In this document: piece after piece, positions 1 to 11,934 of the stretch
How positions within the stretch are numbered: position 1 is the stretch's first letter
How the letters are laid out: the number at the start of each line of letters is the position of its first letter
Assembly (NCBI GenBank): GCA_023374025.1
Contig: SIJG01000004.1
Coordinates: 1,299,226-1,363,225, forward strand
Source of the DNA: Heterodera schachtii
Lineage: Eukaryota; Nematoda; Chromadorea; Rhabditida; Heteroderidae
DNA length: 64,000 bases
Direction of reading: 5' to 3'
Translations under genes and position numbers: made by a program
Notes under the pieces: generated by a model
Database searches by the model: none
What the model saw: only the letters and a program-made list of their open reading frames with translations
What the model was told of the DNA's origin: nothing

Positions 1-2580
1 ACGGCTCGGCACCATTTTTGCTGGCTTTGAGCTCGCCGAACAAATTGGAGAGCAACGGACGAAGCGCGGAAGAGGCCGAAACTCTAAAATGGCAAATTTG
101 GCAAACCAATCGAACTTTTTGGAAACTACCAAATGCATCGTAGAGAAAAGCATTAAAAACTCACTGTTCGTCCCCGGTGAGTCCGAGTCGGATGAGTGCC
201 GAAGTCATTTCACTGAGGCAAAGTGCCGACTGATGGCGAGTGGAGCGATTGTTCAAACGGCTTAAGAAGGCGACGATTTCGGCACTAATCGAAGCGGAGA
301 ATTCAGCGAGTTGTTCAAATTCGGTGAAGGAAGAAAGCACCTGCAAAAGATGGTAAGCAAAGTGAGTTTACTCGGCACTCACACTTCGGTAAATTGCAAT
401 TCGCCATTGGAACACCGTCCCATTCAGTCCCTTCGTTCCGTTTCCAATAAGTGTGTGTAAAAATGTTCGTTTTGCTTCAAATAAGTGTTCAAGTTCGGGC
501 TCGCCAATTCGACGGTAAATTTCGGCCAAAATTCTGAGATTGGATAAAAATAAGTAAACCAAAATATTCATTTTCTTTGCCTGTAAGCCTTTTTCTGGGC
601 TCTTCCAGACGATCGACCGCAAAGCCATGGCTCAACAAAATCGAAAATGCACTCCAAATCGCGGGGCACAGCCTTGCGGGAAAGGGCGGCCAACAAATCG
701 GCAATCAGACACTAAAAAGAGGGAATTGTTCCATAATAATTGAAAGCTTATGGCAGAAGGGGAGGGGTCGAGAAAATATAATGATTTAACATAAAAATGA
801 CTTTTTTTGGACAAAACATGTTTACAAAGCGCACAAGTCTTCAAATTTTTTATTTTTTTGGTGAAAATCTATTTAAAATGGCAGGGCGGTAAGCTATTAA
901 TTAGCATCGCCGGACCCTCGTTCTCCCAAAATGTATTAAATGTCCGCTTTCCCGAATCCACGTGCTTCCCCCCCCCCCCTCCCTCTTCCCCGTCCCCTTT
1001 TCTCCCACCTGTCCCTCGGTCATTGTCCCATCCGAAGATGACGCATTCCGTCGCATTTTCTGAACCGCCAACCCCACGTAATTGGTGAGCAATTGCTGCG
1101 GTGTTTGCTGGTGCTGAACATAACTTCGGATTGTCTCCAGCGTCGCCTTTCGAATTGCTCCGTTGTCTTCGTCCGCTCTTCGCCCTTTGCCAATGTCTCC
1201 GTTTTCGTCGCCCTTTTGCGCCTCTTTGTCCATATTTGTTGCACTTGCGGTGTAAATGCCGAAGAGAATGGGCAAAAAGTTGCGCGCGTATCGCTCCATC
1301 ATACAAATGCCGTCGTTTTGCGTTTCGAATTTGAGTGCCTCGCGAAGTGCACGGAGAATGGTGAGACGGAGGTCGGGGCGGTCGTTCAGAGCAGCACCTA
1401 CACACATTTTTTCATATTTATTATTTGATTGTGATACGCCTTTTGTCCGTTACCCATAATTGGCGCCAGTGTTGGCATTGCGACGTGAAAGTCGCGCGGT
1501 GCGTTGGCCATTAGGCGTGGGAGAATGGCCCAAATTTGGTGTTCAAGTGTCGTGTACAGTTTCTGCGGAAAATCCGGCAGTTGGTGCACTCTCTGATGGC
1601 AGTCGTTCGGCAAGAGGGAAAAGCGAACGCGCGAAGAAGTCCAACGAGTCGCCCTGGGCATGTCGGGCCAAAATCGGAGGCAGCCAAGAACGGCGGAAGT
1701 CGCGCGGCATCACCGGCGCATCGACGTCCACGTTCAGCGGAACGGCGGAGAGAAGCGATTCCATGCCGACCGATCGAAGCGCAACGGCAAAAAGCTGAAA
1801 AACAAAACGATGCAAGCATGGATTCGGATTTGTAATTGTACTCGATCGATGCTTTCCGCCACCGGACAATTGTCGCGGTCGCGAAACTGTGCGACGGTGC
1901 CCATCAGTCGTCCAAATGCCGGCGTTCCGCTCGCAACCGCCGGCCCCGCCTTGGCCATTAGTGTGGTGAGCTTTTCAATTATCAGTGGCCATGATTTGGC
2001 ATTTTGCACGTTCAGTGACCGCTCAAGCTGTTCAAACAAATCCACGGCGACTGTGTGGTCAATTGTCGGCCTTTCATCCTCCAACAACGACAAAGTGCCC
2101 TAAAATAGGTCTGTCCCAATTTCATTTTGATTGGACAGAGGGCACAAACAATTGGCAATTGGTCGAGAATGGTCGGAATGGCAGGGGCAACGGAATCCCT
2201 CTTTTTGGTGGCATTTTTGGCGCCTTTTCCGCTGGCAGTGCCTAACATTTTACCATTTGTTTCGAGCGAAATGTTCCCCTGAAAGTCGATTAGTTTAGGC
2301 GTTGAAGAAAAGCGAATGCCAAACAACCATTGGCACATTGTCCAAAAGTGTCTTTTCGGCCTTTGTCTGTCGGTCGTCCACCGCAACCATTGGACACGCC
2401 GCGGCAATTCGTTGCGCCCGCGCCGCGTCACGATGCCGAGAACGTTTGGGGTTGATGGAAGCGGCAGAACTTGCAAAAATGCCTTTCCTTTTTTTGTAAA
2501 ACAACAAAAAATACACACCAATTTCCTTTTGTGACGCGTGCGGAGCCTTTGGCGCGAATGCGAAAGTGTTGGGCGACCAT
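1..2580 (-). CDS. rrp12: RRP12-like ribosome biogenesis factor, 3' part outside the window
   Basis: RRP12 is a HEAT-repeat protein needed for export and maturation of pre-ribosomes in nucleolus and nucleus. The proposed ATG is at 2578-2580. The early exon around 2330-2470 carries NPKRSRHRDAARAQR, like the RRP12 amino-terminal NPxxxRHRxAAR motif. Exons near 1540-1790 (RDFRRSWLPPILARH) and 1110-1400 (ERYARNFLPILFGIY) match the central NUC173/HEAT region (family: DFPRSWLLPVI, RFAKNFLPILFNLY). Further exons lie at about 580-780, 370-533, 160-350 and 1-80. The intron at 534-580 is GC-AG. Around 1590-1620 the frame changes inside one exon between LFPLAERL and FPQKLYTTLEHQIW, with no intron to explain it, so a one-base error or mutation is likely. 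It lies 267 bp downstream of CSB on the same strand, so an operon is possible. Exact exon ends are approximate. Confidence 0.8.
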
Positions 2581-2846
2581 CGCAGAACAGAAACAAAACA
2601 AATGCTGAATTGGTTTATTCAAAATTTAATCAGCCGAACAATTAATTAATTAGTTGCGATAATAATGGGCCAAACAAACACAAAAATGGAAAAAAAAACA
2701 AACAAACAGATAAATTCCATTTATTGCACTGACCAGAATATCAAAATAACAAAAAGTTTTGGTCAAAATATAATCAAGAAATGTGAGTGCGAATGTAAAA
2801 TACAATAAAATAAAAAGTTGAGATTTCACTCGGGTCCAAAACAGTT

Positions 2847-5800
2847 TCAAACAAATTCGTCGCGCAAAACCCACTGCGAATTTGGAAGGAATTTGCACAA
2901 ATGCTTGAGAATGGAGCGGAACACGAACGACTCGGAGGGATGGACTCGGTTCTGAGAAGGAGTGGAAATTGAATTGGATTAATTCGGCAAAAGACGGAAT
3001 GGACCTTAAAGCGCGACAGTATTTCGCTGGTGGTCGCTCTTCCGTCGTTCACCGCCAAGAAATTTCGAATTTCATCCGCAAGTTTTTCGTATTTGTCGCC
3101 AAAGGGAAGTGAATGGGGCCGCAATTGTGCAGAAATGGACGGGTAATTGCTCTAAATTAATTATTGCAACTGAAATAATTGTCAATGGAAGGCATGGGTT
3201 TTAAAAAGTATTTACTAAATGTACCCAATTCCCCCTCCCCTTTTTTGAATTTGTTCACCAACTTCGTCCTCTTCCCCCTCCGCCAGTTCGCCCTCCCCGT
3301 CAATGTCCAATTGGCGCTCCTTTCGCTGTCTTATCGACTTGAGCAATTCGGCGCCGCTTGCGTCGCATTTTCCGCGCTTTTTCCGCCCTAACATTTCGCT
3401 CCCATCGAAAGGCTTTGAACACCCTGAACAAACAAATCCCTTTTCCACTCGCATTTCTTCCCCTATTTCACCTTCCTCCTCCTCGTCGTCCTCTTCATTT
3501 TCTGTCCGTTCTTTTGGTGCTTCCGTCTCCGCCTCCATTTCCATCAGCCTTTTCAATTCCGTTGCTTATTATGAACCCGGCCGCCCTTTTGCGACCGAAC
3601 AATGACTTTTTTGTTTGTATTGGGCCAAATTCGGACGCATTCGCAAGGAATTCAAGGTGTCGCCTTGAGAAGAGATGAAACAATGAAAGTTCCACAAGAA
3701 ATTGGCCAACCGTCGCGATCGTTTCAACACATCGGCTGCCCTTTTTGCCACTGCGTTCGCTTCGTCTTCGATCAGCTGAATGTCGGCGGCGGAACTCTCT
3801 TTGATGATTTGGTCATGTTGAAGCGCAGAGTGAACACCGACCTTTTTGCTGAGCAACTTGCTCAACACATAGTCATCCTGAAAATGGGGACAAAGTCATC
3901 AACACAACGCACTCAAAAATCCACTCGCAATGCTTATTTTTGTTTTGGGTCGTAATATTTCCTTTTTAAGGCCAGGGCATGGACTGTCCAGGGGGAGGCG
4001 GAACATTGGGAAAGTACTTCCATACCTCGTCCAATTGGGTATTTTTAAACAAATATCCAAAATTGGGCATTTGCTTGGGCCTTTCCCTTCCGTTGGGTTT
4101 GGTTGGCTCTCTCCTCCTCCTCCACCTGTTCTTTGTTGCTCAAAGAATGCCCCTCCGGCGCCGTCTCTTCGTTGTCTTCCTCTTTCTTTTCCATCACTTC
4201 CATTTGTTTCCGCAGCAATGGCACTTTGTATTTGCCCTCAAACAGCACTTTGTCCCTCTTCCGCCGCCCATTTTCCGCTTTGTCCGCCTCCGTTCTTCCA
4301 AAATTTCTAAAAATTATTGTTAATTTAAGCATTTGTTATTTATTTTACGCCGCTAGTCGTTTGGCGACCATTTTAAGCCTTTCCCGGGCCTCGTCCGAAA
4401 GTGCACTGTCACCAAAATCAGCCGAAGGCATTTTTCCGCCGTCGTCCGTCCGTTCCGCCGCTTTCGCTTTGTTTATCCGCCTCCTTTTCATCCCTTCTTT
4501 TATCCATATTTTTCTTCAACTTTTTTCTGCTCACTTCGCTTCCGTTGGCGGCAAAAATAACGGCCGTTTCTAAAATTTGGGAAAGAAATTGATCAAATTT
4601 TTATAGTTTTACCTGTGCCGTATTTTCGGTCACTTTTTGACGAGCCCAAGGTGAACAATTCGTGCAATTCGTTCGTCTTGAAGAACCGTTGCTGTTTTGG
4701 GTTGTCCAACACGCGATTGGCCAAAAAGTGTTTGAATATTTGCCTTAAAGGTAATAATTAAACGATTAATTAACGAAAACCGATGAAAAACAACACCGTT
4801 GGTAAATCTTCTCTTCAATTGTTCCGCTTGTCAACCTTAATTAACTGTTTAATTGGGCGATAATTTTGCAACGCACAGTCTGTAAATTGTGACCGCCCTA
4901 TGCTGTCCAATTCGCCAGGACCTCTCACGGGCCTAAGACCAAAAAATAAGGAAAATTAATTTGTAAAAATAAATAGAGCAAATCGACCTGAGCATCTGTG
5001 GACGGGTTCCAATCGGGGTCAAAAATCAAAACGCGATTCGCTCCGGTCAAATTTATGCCAAGTCCACCGACTTTTGTCGTCAATAAAAACACAAAAATAT
5101 CGGGATCCTTAGAATTAAAATAAGAAATGTAAGAAAAGCAGCAATAACTTTGTTGAACTGTTCAACAAGGGTTTGTCGACTGCCAATTGGCGTTGTGCCG
5201 TCCATGCGAAGGAAGGAATAACTGTAATAATACGGTAATATAAATAAATTAAATGTTTTTTGGGCGTTTAATTTGCCAACCCTTCAGTGATAACAAAGCT
5301 TTCGATGATCGAAAGCATTTGCCGACTCTGTGAAAACAGCAACACTTTGTGATTCTGTTCTCGCCATAGACGCAAAAGCACACGGAGAACGACCATTTTG
5401 CCACTGCGCTGGTAAAAGCCGAATTCCATGTCCGGCCGATCTTCGACATTAAAGTCGGCTAAATAAAGCAAAACGAATAAATAACTGATTTAAAATCGTC
5501 GATATTCTTTAATTATTATTCGTACCAAATCGGTTGGGTCCTCCGGACACCAAGTCGGGATGGTTACACAATTTGCGCAGAAACATTAAACCCGCGAATG
5601 GCATTTGTTTGCCGGTGACAATGTCATCACAAGCCTTGGACTCGATGTACTGAAGATAGAGTTGACGCTGTTCACTTGTGATGTCACAGAAAAGAATCTG
5701 TAAAAGGAATATTGTAATAGAAAAAAATTTTACATTAGAAAGTTTTCCAGCGATTTTTTTTTTGAATTTTTAAAATTTTTTCTTGGCGGATTTAGGGGGC

Positions 5801-7370
5801 GGAGTTTTGTCTTGCTCCGCCCTCCTCCACCTTTGTTTTCTCGTGTGAAAATACACTCTCAAAGTAACTGACCTGCTCCGACTTGTCCGGCAGCTGAAGC
5901 ACCATTTGCACATCCTTCTTCATCCGTCGCAACAAATACGGGCTGATCGCGTCCCGTAGCACACATGCGGTTTTGAACGCGGTTCTGACTTGGACAGCGC
6001 TCGCATTTGCGTACCCTCCCTGAGTGATGGGTACAGAAAACTTCTCCATGAACTCTTTGAGCGAGCCGAGACGGCCCGGGTAAATGAAGTCGATGAGCGA
6101 CCAAAGCTCCCGGAAATTGTTTTGCATCGGCGAACCACTCAAAATCAGACGGTGCGGCGTCCGAAGCTCTTTCAACGCCAAAGTGATCTGAAAAGTGCCA
6201 GAAAAACTACAACAAAGTGCAGCAGAAACAAAGACAACACCTTTGCCTCGGGATTGCGTATTTTATGGCCTTCGTCGAGAATAAAATAGTGCCAATTGAC
6301 TGCAGAAATCTGTTCGTAGCTCAGCATAAAAGTTGAATACGAAGTGACCAGAATTGACCCATTCCTAAAATCAAAATGAAAATGCCCGCATCGAATGTAA
6401 AAAGCAAACAAAAAACCAACCCCCGATGTTCGCCAATTCGCTTTATAAGCGTGGCCTTGGGCCCGGAAAAGGCACCGCTTGAGTGCAAAACGGCGACTTT
6501 GCACAACTGGAAACCAGGTATTCAACTCCTTGACCCATTGGTGGAGAAGCGTGGCCGGACAAACGATCAGAGAAGGACCAAGGCCTTTATACCTACAGGA
6601 AAAGTGGGGATTGAAAACGCATGAAAAATGCACCTGAAAATGTTGGAAATTGTTTGACTCTCCGAGAGAGAGCGAAGAAAGACGCAAAGTTGGATGGTCT
6701 TTCCGAGTCCCATTTCATCGGCCAAAATGCTGAAAAGTGCCAATGAGAAAGGCAAACGCAATTTGCTCATCCGTTACCCTCCGACGTATTGAAAATGCAA
6801 TTCGTAGAGCCACCGAACGCCCGTTTTTTGGTACCTTAAAAATATTTATCATCACTTTTAAGCAAAAAAAAAAGAAAGAGACAACTATTGACGACTTTCA
6901 TTCCCTTTTATGACCTGTAAAGTCTGTTCCAAACGGAATTTGAAATGCGGCAGTCATTGGACAGTGTTTGGAAGTCATTTGGGTCATCAAAAGGTTCGCC
7001 CTTCAATTTGGCCAATTCTTGGAGTGACCGATGCTCTCTGAAATTGGGGTTGGCCAAATGCTTCTTTGGTATTTATTTATTACCTAATCCGTTGCATATA
7101 ATTGGCCTCTTCCCCGTCGTCCTTAACGCCTTTGACCGTTTTTTCGCTTTTTTTGGCTTTTCCTTTCTTTTGTTTTCTTGACGAAGTGTGTGCTTCGTTA
7201 AATTCGGAAAAGGTGTCACAACAAGTTTCATCACTTTCGTCGGTCGAATTGGGGACAACAAATTCATCATCATTGGCATCAGTTGTGTCCGATGACGCTG
7301 ATCCGTCATCAAACTCAAATGAAGCTCCTCCTTTATCAGAGCCATTTAATAACACCGCTTCATTTTGCAT
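2847..7370 (-). CDS. csb-1: CSB/ERCC6-type SNF2 ATPase (transcription-coupled DNA repair)
   Basis: A Swi2/Snf2 ATPase that remodels chromatin at stalled RNA polymerase II in transcription-coupled nucleotide excision repair. From amino to carboxyl end there is an acidic stretch (7080-7370), then [20 protein letters not shown] (about 6780-6840). The Walker A motif in [13 protein letters not shown] has its GLGKT codons at 6696-6710. The DEGH box is at 6265-6276. Next come [11 protein letters not shown] (about 6120-6150), the helicase C region ([12 protein letters not shown], about 5310-5350) and [13 protein letters not shown] (about 4680-4730). The CSB-specific tail follows: [12 protein letters not shown] (about 3810-3850) and a split winged-helix end, LADEIRNFL (about 3070) plus [16 protein letters not shown], stop at 2847-2849. 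The amino-terminal part is much shorter than in vertebrate CSB. The start at 7370 is tentative; a tttcag acceptor sits just upstream, so trans-splicing or a missed exon is possible. Many small introns; exon ends approximate. Confidence 0.88.
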
Positions 7371-7829
7371 ATTGCATAATCTGAAATAGGCGGATTTTAC
7401 ATAATAAATTACCTAAATGAAATTATTATCCAAGAATATAATCCCGAATGTTTTAGAGCCCGGATCACATCAAAATTTTCCATGGCGCCTGTAGGCATAC
7501 CTACTTGGTTCCCTTTCAATTTTTGCGCTTATTGTCACAACCTAATTCTTACCATTGCTTTGTTTAGTACCGGTACTGAAAAACCCATGACCCACTAAAG
7601 TAAACATAAAAATGGTACGAAAACATTGACAAGAAACCGCTTGCACAACTTCAATTGCATTTCCACCGTCAATAAATATATTCTTCAGCATTTAACAGAT
7701 TTTTTTGTTTTGGCTAAGCCTTGGTTTGAAAATTTTATTCCAGAAACGAATGAATAGCTAACAATAAGTCTAAGGTCATATTATTTTAACAAAATCAAAG
7801 GGACTGATAACAATCGATCAAAATGAGGC
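7371..7829. other. Intergenic, no gene seen
   Basis: AT-rich spacer between the CSB start and the anillin-like stop, both on the minus strand. No conserved coding frame, in particular no PH-domain exon that would complete the anillin-like gene, was found on reading either strand. Confidence 0.6.
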
Positions 7830-9514
7830 TCAATAAGCGTTAAAGCGCATGTCGACATCGGCCGAGTCAGGACGAGGAGGCTGCACGGACGAACTGCAAG
7901 GGGCGAAGCGCACGAACAATTCCACCGTGCCCTCCATGGGATAATCCGCATCATTCAAACAGAATTTGCTGTTGTTGTTTGTATGTGCCAGCGTCTCCAT
8001 GTTCAGATGCAAATAGCCACAACGATGAAATTCCGAACCCAACGCCAAATGGCCTTGGTTTTGCATTGCCATCGTCGGTGAAGCAGAGGCTGAAGCGTCG
8101 CCTTCCAAAATGCTACGGCGGCTATTATCGCTACTTTCGTCATGTTCTCATCGAAGAATTGGGGCTGAATGAGCGCAGAAGGTTTCCTGACAATTGAAAG
8201 TGCAAATTTCATAGAACAGCAGCATAAATTGAAGATACCCCTCCCCCTTTATAAGAACCCACTGAAAGTTTTGGCAGCGAAGTTCCACATGCAATGCCAT
8301 TTGTAGTCCATTCGTTTGCAAATTTTCTGTAAAAGAAAACCATAATTTAAAAGTAGAATTGTACATTGTTTACCATAGCAAAGACTTCAATGAGAACACA
8401 AAAGTCCTGGGGCATTTCCTCGAACACGATCAGCTCCTTGAACTTCACTTTGTTGTTGCGCAATTGGCCCACGTCGAGCACATTTGCAATCTTAATCCGA
8501 TTGCATTTAAATGAAACTATTCGAAATGGTTCGGAGTTTACTTGCGTAGCATAAATTGTGTTCTCATGACGACAAAGAACGACGAACGCAAAAGAAGAGT
8601 CTTAGAAATCAGAATTATGTTAGTAAATGCCAATGTTCTTCTCGGCAAACCTTTGTCAATTTTCTTCAAGCTGAACGACGGGTTCAGCGTGATCACTATC
8701 TTGTCAATGTAGAGAGTGCAGCGCTGCCAAAGGAGTGACACTCTCCAGTTCGTCCTCATTGTCGAAGTCCACGCTTTCCGGAATGTCGTCCAACTGCTGG
8801 ACGGACAAATTGGTCAAAATTCGCTGTTCGTTCAGTTGGTCCATTTGACGGTTGAGCAACGCAAGGCGCTCCTGAGAAACCAAAAGAAGTCGCTGTGCGC
8901 TGAGCTAAATTTTGAATACAGTCGTACCATCACTCCGTTAACCGCCCCCCCCCCCCACACAAACCTCCTGAAGAGTCCCACTGAACCTAAACTTTTTACG
9001 ACAAAGCGCAATTGCAGCGGTGGCCTGATTGATGAGTTCTTGTTGCATTTGGATACATTGAAGCAAATGCTGAACAGAAAGAAAGCAAATCTTACGGGCT
9101 ACAAAGAAATCAATCCGACATACAATTTCCAAGAAAACCCTTATTGCTCTGATTTGAAGGAGGAGACCTCTTACTTACTGCATTTCGCTCGTCCAACGCT
9201 GCCTCCTCCGGCTGCGCAGTGTAAATGGAAGACAAATCGGTGCTGCGAATTGTGTTCGTTCGACTCGAAGGAAAATGCAGATGGAATTGCGGCATTAAAA
9301 GAGGCAACTTTTGCGGTGGCTGTTTTGGACGGCGTAACGGCAAGCGATCCGGGAGAGTGGCAGCAGCAGCAGACGAGAAAAGCATCGGAGAAGGAGACGA
9401 AGTCGCCAACGGAGAACTGACAATTCCAAACTGTCTGTAGTGAGACGTGGCCAAACTGAGTCGACGCGGTCCCGCCGAATGAAACCCGGGAATTGTTCGT
9501 GGTGTCTCAAGCAT
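7830..9514 (-). CDS. Anillin-like protein (anillin homology domain, no PH domain seen)
   Basis: Anillins are cortical scaffolds that bind RhoA and septins during cytokinesis and in germline rachis structure. The start ATG is at 9512-9514. A Ser/Pro/Arg-rich amino-terminal segment of about 110 residues comes first. Then the anillin-homology coiled part reads QMQQELINQATAAIALCR (about 9020-9080), followed after an intron by RLLLVSQERLALLNRQMDQL (about 8830-8890). This is the arrangement of animal anillins (QASQALNCC, then AERLLLIATGKRTLLIDEL). The C2-like part follows: IDKIVITLNPSFSLKK (about 8670-8715), NNKVKFKELIVFEEM (about 8400-8450) and LALGSEFHRCGYLHL (about 8000-8050). The protein stops about 30 residues later with MRFNAY at 7830-7832, where family members go on into a PH domain. 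The start sites of this gene and the innexin lie 414 bp apart in divergent orientation. Assignment to the family is good; function without PH is inference. Confidence 0.72.
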
Positions 9515-9928
9515 TTAACAAGTTTTTCTATGGATTAAAGGTTAATTAATTAACACACCGTCCGAAAAAACGAGATGTGTAACAATGAATATAGAGTGCA
9601 GAGAAAAAAAGGCGATATATGCAAAGTGAAAGATTTGAATTTGTTTTTCAAAAATTTTTTGTGATAAAAAACATTTTTTTTTGTGGTAATAATGGAGAAT
9701 CTGGGCTCCATAAAAAGTAAAAAAACACCAGGGCGATTGTTTAAATTCTCGGGATATTCTCAACAATTATGGAATGTTTTTGCCGGATTCCACTTTTTTT
9801 TCGGCATCTTGGTTAAAATTCAAATTTTGCCTAGAAATAATTTTTATATGTATATTACAAGAAATATTAGAGAAATTATCCGTAGCTTATCTGTCTATTT
9901 AGGTATATTTGTTCGACCCATTTTAAAA
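9515..9928. promoter_or_regulatory. Divergent intergenic region between anillin-like gene and innexin
   Basis: This AT-rich spacer must contain the 5' control regions of both divergently transcribed genes. No clear TATA box or other named element was recognised. An open frame continues upstream of the innexin start (9683 onward) but has no innexin similarity and is treated as non-coding. Confidence 0.4.
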
Positions 9929-11518
9929 ATGCAGCCTGTTATTGATGCAGTAATCAAAATTCTCATGTACGTTATGTCATTTACATTTTCATACCTTTTC
10001 TCTTCCCTTTCCATTGATTTTCAGTCCTGTACGAGTCCAATTAGATGACTTCGTAGACCGGCTCTGTTACCGTTACACTCCCATGCTGTTGGCATTGTTC
10101 ATGTTCATCACCGGCACCGTCGATTACATCGGGAAACCGATCAATTGCATGGTGCCCAATGAGTTTTCAGGTTCTCTTTTTTTGTAAATTCCATAAACTG
10201 CACCCCCCGCACCCTTTCAGAGGCATGGGTTGAATTCGTTCACCAGTACTGTTATGTGACTGGCACATATGTAAAGTACTACCATTTCAATGGGGAAAAC
10301 GACCAGAGCACCAAAATTTATGTCCATTACTACCAGGTGAGGTTGTCTTTTTGCCACCAACTGCTTAGGTTCGTTCTCTTCTTCAGTGGGTTCCCTTCGT
10401 CATAATCGTCCAGGCTCTTCTGATTCGGATTCCGTTTTTCCTCTGGCGTCTCGGACAACGAATACCCGGTAACGACTGAGCAATGTTCGCCAGAAACTGC
10501 TTTTTCAGATGTCGATTTTAACCATGTCAACGAACTTTGTTGGGAATCGCGACTTTCGTCTGGAGAAAAACGCGAGCAAAAGCTGACTGAGGCGGCTGAA
10601 TACATCTTCGGGGTATTGTACAATTGCATTTTATTTTCATTTTACTTTTCCACAGACTTCCAAAAGCCGTGGCAATGGCTTGGGCTGTTGTGCCTGCTTC
10701 ATGTATTTGCTGTTCAAAGTGAACTCCATTTTAGCCTCTTCTTTATTTGCCATTGTTTAAAGCTTATGAACATCTTTGTCAATGGTGCCCAGTTGTTTTT
10801 CCTCACTCATTTCGTCGGTTACAAAAATTGGCGATGGGGCATTACAGTAATTTAGAAAGATTTGTAAAATAATAATTGATTATTCCCTCTCAAAAGCTGA
10901 TCGAATCCATTTGGCGTAACAACGGATGGCAAGAGGAATTCACTTACTTTCCGCGCATTTCTTATTGCGAATTTGGAAGGGATTTTTTGGGACATACGGA
11001 CGGCGGTCTTCTCAGGTTCTCTAAAATGTCTTAGGATTTGCATTTAAAATTTTATGAATTTTAGCGAAGTTCGATGTGTGTTGAGCGTGAATATGATCAA
11101 TGAAAAGGTGCTGTACAATTTTTCACAATCAGTCAATTTTCCTTTGGTCGTTGAAGGTTTTCCTGTTCCTTTACTTTTGGTACCTCGCTTTGATCTTCCT
11201 GACTGTCTTCAATTCCTTCCTTTTCATCGCCCGTCTTATGCGTCCGTTCCAACTTTACAGTGCCAAATCATTCCTTAAACTTGTTCCGACCGAAATTGGT
11301 CAGTTTTTTTTTCCTCAATTTTGAATTATTGTCCTTTTTAAGAGGGATGGAATGTCCGACAGTTTGAAGATGAGCTGCTCGGTCTGGACGGATTGTTGCT
11401 CATGCGCTTTGTTCGTCAAAATTCGGGTCCGTTGGTTGCATGCGAATTGGGTGCTCGACTCTACGAGAATTTGCAAAAGACTGACAACAAAAACGACATT
11501 GAATTGGATGTTGAATAA
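9929..11518 (+). CDS. Innexin (invertebrate gap-junction channel subunit)
   Basis: Four-pass membrane protein forming gap junctions. Exon 1 (9929-9966, MQPVIDAVIKILI) joins exon 2 at 10025, giving the pre-TM1 innexin motif LDDFVDRLCYRYTPM. The first extracellular loop has KPINCMVPNEF and EFVHQYCYVTGTY. The pre-TM2 signature YYQWVPFVIIVQALL spans the 10337-10387 intron junction. TM3 is LMNIFVNGAQLFFL (about 10770-10810), the second loop has TYFPRISYCEF (about 10945-10980), and TM4 is VFLFLYFWYLALIF (about 11157-11200). The carboxyl end reads DGLLLMRFVRQNSGPL and stops at 11516-11518. The short introns needed are all consistent with one intact frame. An AATAAA overlaps the stop codon and another lies at 11622-11627. 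Which C. elegans innexin it matches best cannot be said from reading alone. Confidence 0.9.
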
Positions 11519-11934
11519 ACTTAATCCACACCATGTTAAGCTTGTTTCTAGCCATTTTACCTCACCAATTATTGTTATGTGAATTTACTTTGATAGGCCG
11601 TTAATTTTCCTTTCGATTGTTAATAAATATGGACAGGAACCTTCTAACAAGATTTATGTGTCAACAAATTTCAGATGCTTTCAGGGGCTATTTCTAGGTT
11701 TTTAAGTAATATTCCCTGTGGCATTTGGGGACCATAGTACCATTTAGAATTTTACAACTCGTTTCTAAGATTATAAATTAAGCGAATGTAATCGAGTTGT
11801 GAAAACAACATTTATCGGACAGCATAAAAAATGAACATTTTAATAAGAAATGTCAAAACAAAAACAAAAAACTTAAAACATAATAAATTAAAGAATAAGT
11901 TATAAATTAAAAAGAAAACAATTATTAGTTCTCT
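11519..11934. other. Convergent 3' intergenic region with poly(A) signal
   Basis: AT-rich spacer between the 3' ends of the innexin (plus) and the zinc-finger gene (minus). AATAAA at 11622-11627 is a plausible polyadenylation signal for the innexin. No coding potential was recognised. Confidence 0.5.
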
